Shown: positions 14,727 through 16,892 of the stretch, piece by piece
Numbering within the stretch: position 1 is the first letter of the stretch
Layout of the letters: every line of letters begins with the position of its first letter
Source of the DNA: JBKBMT01 sp046295655
GTDB lineage: Bacteria; Pseudomonadota; Alphaproteobacteria; Rhodobacterales; Rhodobacteraceae
Direction: 5' to 3'
DNA length: 16,892 nt
Assembly (NCBI GenBank): GCA_046295655.1
Contig: JBKBMT010000056.1
Coordinates: forward strand, 1 to 16,892
Program-made: the position numbers and the translations under genes
Notes under the pieces: generated by a model
The model's database searches: none
Seen by the model: only the letters and a program-made list of their open reading frames with translations
What the model was told of the DNA's origin: nothing

Positions 14727-15956
14727 ATGGATGCCGAGCGCTTCATCATTCTCCGTGACGCCAATGCCGGTCTGCGCGGGTTCGGCCCGGGTTCCGGCGG
14801 TTTCGCCGGCGGGATCCGCGCCGAAACCGGCTTCGGGCTGGAGGTTCCGCCCGATCCGCAATTCGACGTGCAGATGATGGACGAGGCCGAGGCGATGGAG
14901 ATGCTGCGCGAACCCGATATCATCGATGTCGCGCGCGCCATGCCGATGCGGCTGATCGAGCCCGAGGCCGCGAGCGCGCCCGGGGCCCTCGCCCAGTCGG
15001 GCGGGCCGACCTGGGGCGTGGCCGCGGTCGGCGCAGATGCCTCGCCCTTCGACGGGACCGATGTGACGGTTGCCGTGCTCGACACCGGCGCCGACGCCGG
15101 GCACCCGGCCTTTGCCGGCATGAACCTGGTGCAGCAGGACTTCACCGGAACCGGCAATCAGGACGCGAACGGCCACGGCAGCCACTGCGCCGGCACGATC
15201 TTCGGCCGCGACGTGGGCGGAACGCGAATCGGCGTCGCGCCCGGAGTGTCGCGCGCGCTGATCGGCAAGGTGCTGGACGACCGCGGCAGCGGCACATCCG
15301 ACATGCTGTTCCAGGCGATGCAATGGGCGTCGGGGAACGGTGCGCAGGTGATCTCGATGTCGCTCGGCTTCGACTTTCCGGGCTTTGCCGAGCGGTTGCA
15401 GCAGCAGGGGTTCCCGGCGCTCCTGGCCACATCGATCGCGCTCGAGGGCTACCGGATGAACCTGCGGATGTTCGACAAGCTTATGGAGTTGATGCGCGCC
15501 CAGGCGGCATTCGGCACCGGCACGCTGGTCGTCGCCGCCGCCGGCAACGAAAGCCGTCGGCAGCAGCATCCGAATTTCGAGGTGAGCGTCTCGGTCCCGG
15601 CGGTGGCCGAAGGCGTCGTGTCGGTCGGCGCGCTGGCCGAAGGCGGGCAGGGGATGACCGTTGCCCCCTTCTCGAACACCAACCCGACCGTGGCCGCCCC
15701 GGGGGTCGGCGTCATCTCGGCACGCACCGGCGGCGGGCTCGTGGCACTGAACGGGACCAGCATGGCCTGCCCGCATGTGGCCGGGGTTGCGGCGCTCTGG
15801 TGGCAGGCGGTGCGGGCGGCGAACATTCCCGCCACGGTGCGCGCGGTCGAGGCGCGCCTTCTGACCTCGACCCGCACCGACGTGTTCGCAAGCGGCGTGC
15901 GGCTTGCCCAGCGCGGGCTGGGGCTGGTCCGGGCGCCGTCCGCCGCGATTTCCTGA
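14727..15956 (+). CDS. Subtilisin-like serine protease (S8 family), no signal peptide
   Basis: A 409-residue S8 peptidase. The catalytic triad is intact: Asp119 (VAVLDTGADAGHP), His150 (NGHGSHCAGTI) and Ser345 (NGTSMACPHVAG). The oxyanion-hole residue is Asn274 (AAAGNES). Cys153 after the catalytic His recalls the proteinase K type. The N-terminus (MDAERFIILRDANAG) has no hydrophobic signal segment. Residues about 1-80, from ERFIILR to IIDVARAMPMRLIEP, look like an inhibitor-I9-type propeptide. AAAGGA (14714-14719) is seven bases before the ATG, so a missed upstream signal peptide is unlikely. An intracellular protease, or export by a non-Sec route, is inferred. It converges on the helicase gene with a 7-base gap. 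Confidence 0.92.
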   Translation: MDAERFIILRDANAGLRGFGPGSGGFAGGIRAETGFGLEVPPDPQFDVQMMDEAEAMEMLREPDIIDVARAMPMRLIEPEAASAPGALAQSGGPTWGVAAVGADASPFDGTDVTVAVLDTGADAGHPAFAGMNLVQQDFTGTGNQDANGHGSHCAGTIFGRDVGGTRIGVAPGVSRALIGKVLDDRGSGTSDMLFQAMQWASGNGAQVISMSLGFDFPGFAERLQQQGFPALLATSIALEGYRMNLRMFDKLMELMRAQAAFGTGTLVVAAAGNESRRQQHPNFEVSVSVPAVAEGVVSVGALAEGGQGMTVAPFSNTNPTVAAPGVGVISARTGGGLVALNGTSMACPHVAGVAALWWQAVRAANIPATVRAVEARLLTSTRTDVFASGVRLAQRGLGLVRAPSAAIS

Positions 15957-15963
15957 CGTCGCA

Positions 15964-16892
15964 TCAACCGCGTGGGCGGCCCTTGGGTGGCCGGCCGGGC
16001 GCGCGCCCCTTCCGCGGCCCCGGGGATGCTCCGCGCGGACGCTTGCGCAGGCTCTGACTGGGGTCGGCGGGATTGGGCGGTGGTGGCTTCGGCGCCTTCG
16101 TGACCGGGGCGCGGCGCGGAGGGCGTTCGCCGCCGGCATCCGCCCGCGTGCCGCCGAGGCGCGGCTTGTCGGGGCGCGGCCCGCCGCCGGGACGGGGATA
16201 TTTCGCGCCGCCGCGCCCGGTCTCCCCCGTTGCCCGGTCGGCGCGCTCGGGGCGCGGGCTGCGGCTGTCGGAGGCTGAATGGCGGGGTTTGCGCGGGCGG
16301 TCGGACCCGTCCTCGCCGCGGGGGCGGGGTCCGGCATCGTCGCGCGGGCGGCGCGGCGCATCCTCCCGGTCCTGCCGCGGCCGGCCACCGTGAGACTTGT
16401 AGCCTTCCGAGCGTGCAGGGCGCGGGCGCTCATCCTCGTCGCGCGGCCTTCGCGGCCGGTCGTCCCGCTCACGGAACGGGCGCGCCGCCCGCGGGGCGCG
16501 GTCGGATCGCGGCCGATCCTCGCGGGCCCGGTCCGCACGGGGCGGCCGGCTGTCGCGGTCGAACCGGACCGGGCGCTGCGGGCGGCTCAGGTCGGGTGCC
16601 TCGGCGAGGCCGGTGATGTCGATCCGGTCCTCCAGCGCGCGCGTCTCGCCCGGGGCGGGGAAGGCGCCTGCCGCCTCGGCCGCGATCTGCACGAAGGTGC
16701 AGTCGTTCTGCACACGGATCGCCCCGATCGCATCCTTGCCGATACCGCCGGCCTCGCACAGCTTGGGCAAGAGCCAACGCGCCTCGGCGCGGGGGGCCTG
16801 GGCGGCCCACAGCGTGAACCACCCCGACGCGCCCCACACGCGGCGGTCCGCAGGCGGCCGGGGGGGGGGCGGGGCCCCCCCGGCCGACCGGG
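15964..16892 (-). CDS. C-terminal part of a probable DEAD-box RNA helicase (partial)
   Basis: The frame is open to the right window edge, so the N-terminus and helicase core are missing. Near the visible start, WFTLWAAQAPRAEARWLLP followed by GGIGKDAIGAIRVQNDCTFVQIA resembles a DbpA-type RNA-binding domain, found after the helicase core of DEAD-box proteins. A tail of roughly 200 residues follows, very rich in Arg, Pro, Asp and Gly (FDRDSRPPRADR, DDRPRRPRDEDERPRP), and ends in a basic stretch (RKGRAPGRPPKGRPRG). The tail is surely disordered and probably binds RNA. The GTG at 16839 is not likely to be the true start. The helicase identity is inferred from the C-terminal domain only. Confidence 0.72.
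   Translation of the reverse strand, partial: RSAGGAPPPPRPPADRRVWGASGWFTLWAAQAPRAEARWLLPKLCEAGGIGKDAIGAIRVQNDCTFVQIAAEAAGAFPAPGETRALEDRIDITGLAEAPDLSRPQRPVRFDRDSRPPRADRAREDRPRSDRAPRAARPFRERDDRPRRPRDEDERPRPARSEGYKSHGGRPRQDREDAPRRPRDDAGPRPRGEDGSDRPRKPRHSASDSRSPRPERADRATGETGRGGAKYPRPGGGPRPDKPRLGGTRADAGGERPPRRAPVTKAPKPPPPNPADPSQSLRKRPRGASPGPRKGRAPGRPPKGRPRG
16860..16881. other. Homopolymer-rich, low-complexity window end
   Basis: Ten consecutive G residues (16860-16869), then C, GGGG and seven C residues (16875-16881), forming a self-complementary G/C block. It lies within the frame of the partial helicase gene. It may be a poorly resolved contig end, so the translation upstream of 16840 on the minus strand should not be trusted. 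Confidence 0.7.

Noticed and set aside
15157..15190. The extra Cys after the catalytic His of the subtilase as a sign of inactivation
   Set aside because: A Cys at this place is normal for proteinase K-type subtilases, and Asp, His, Asn and Ser are all intact.
14682..16538. Minus-strand 618-codon open frame opposite the subtilase
   Set aside because: Antisense to an intact catalytic triad and low in complexity, with no recognisable domain.
16870..16881. GGGG/CCCCCC block as a genuine hairpin or terminator
   Set aside because: It lies within ten or so bases of a homopolymer at the window end and inside a coding frame. A sequence-quality problem is the simpler explanation.

Overview
The window is a GC-rich, gene-dense stretch of chromosome from an alphaproteobacterium, most likely a member of the Rhodobacteraceae (Rhodobacter/Paracoccus relatives). 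The main reasons are the F0 operon order atpI-atpB-atpE-atpX(b')-atpF with a separate b' subunit and no F1 genes attached, the fused MrpA-MrpB antiporter subunit, the frequent GTG starts and 4-bp stop/start overlaps, and the strong GC bias. Everything looks chromosomal and mostly housekeeping. I see no transposase, phage gene, CRISPR array, tRNA or rRNA.

Layout. (1) 1-4179, minus strand: the front of a group-2 Mrp (Pha/Mnh) monovalent cation/proton antiporter operon, mrpA(B)-mrpC-mrpD, with mrpD cut by the window edge. (2) 4215-5244: an intrinsic terminator and a DMT/EamA exporter gene on the minus strand, interrupted by a 10-N assembly gap. (3) 5406-7318, plus strand: a LysR-type regulator starting at TTG and a second DMT exporter overlapping its end. 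(4) 7237-7617, minus strand: an ArsR-type repressor that overlaps the second exporter tail to tail and has two similar palindromes around its start. (5) 7738-10382: promoter, the F0 ATP synthase operon and its terminator. A strong hairpin lies between the c-subunit gene and atpX. (6) 10388-11907, minus strand: a FadR-type GntR regulator and an OmpA-family lipoprotein, each with its own control signals. (7) 12043-14631: an AraC/O6-alkylguanine-DNA alkyltransferase fusion on the minus strand, divergent from endonuclease III (nth), which is translationally coupled to a PfkB/adenosine-kinase-like gene. (8) 14683-15956: a subtilisin-like protease with no signal peptide. (9) 15964-16892, minus strand: the C-terminal part of a probable DEAD-box RNA helicase with a long Arg/Pro-rich tail, running off a low-complexity window end.

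Together these cover sodium/pH homeostasis, the proton channel and rotor of ATP synthase, small-molecule export with local regulators, DNA alkylation and base-excision repair, and envelope maintenance. I did not find a convincing new multi-gene system. The observations most worth a second look are the paired ArsR palindromes that include a start codon, the terminator-like hairpin just upstream of mrpA, the LysR gene flanked by two exporters, the atpE-atpX hairpin, and the apparently intracellular subtilase. The 10-N gap and the homopolymer-rich right end suggest a draft assembly.
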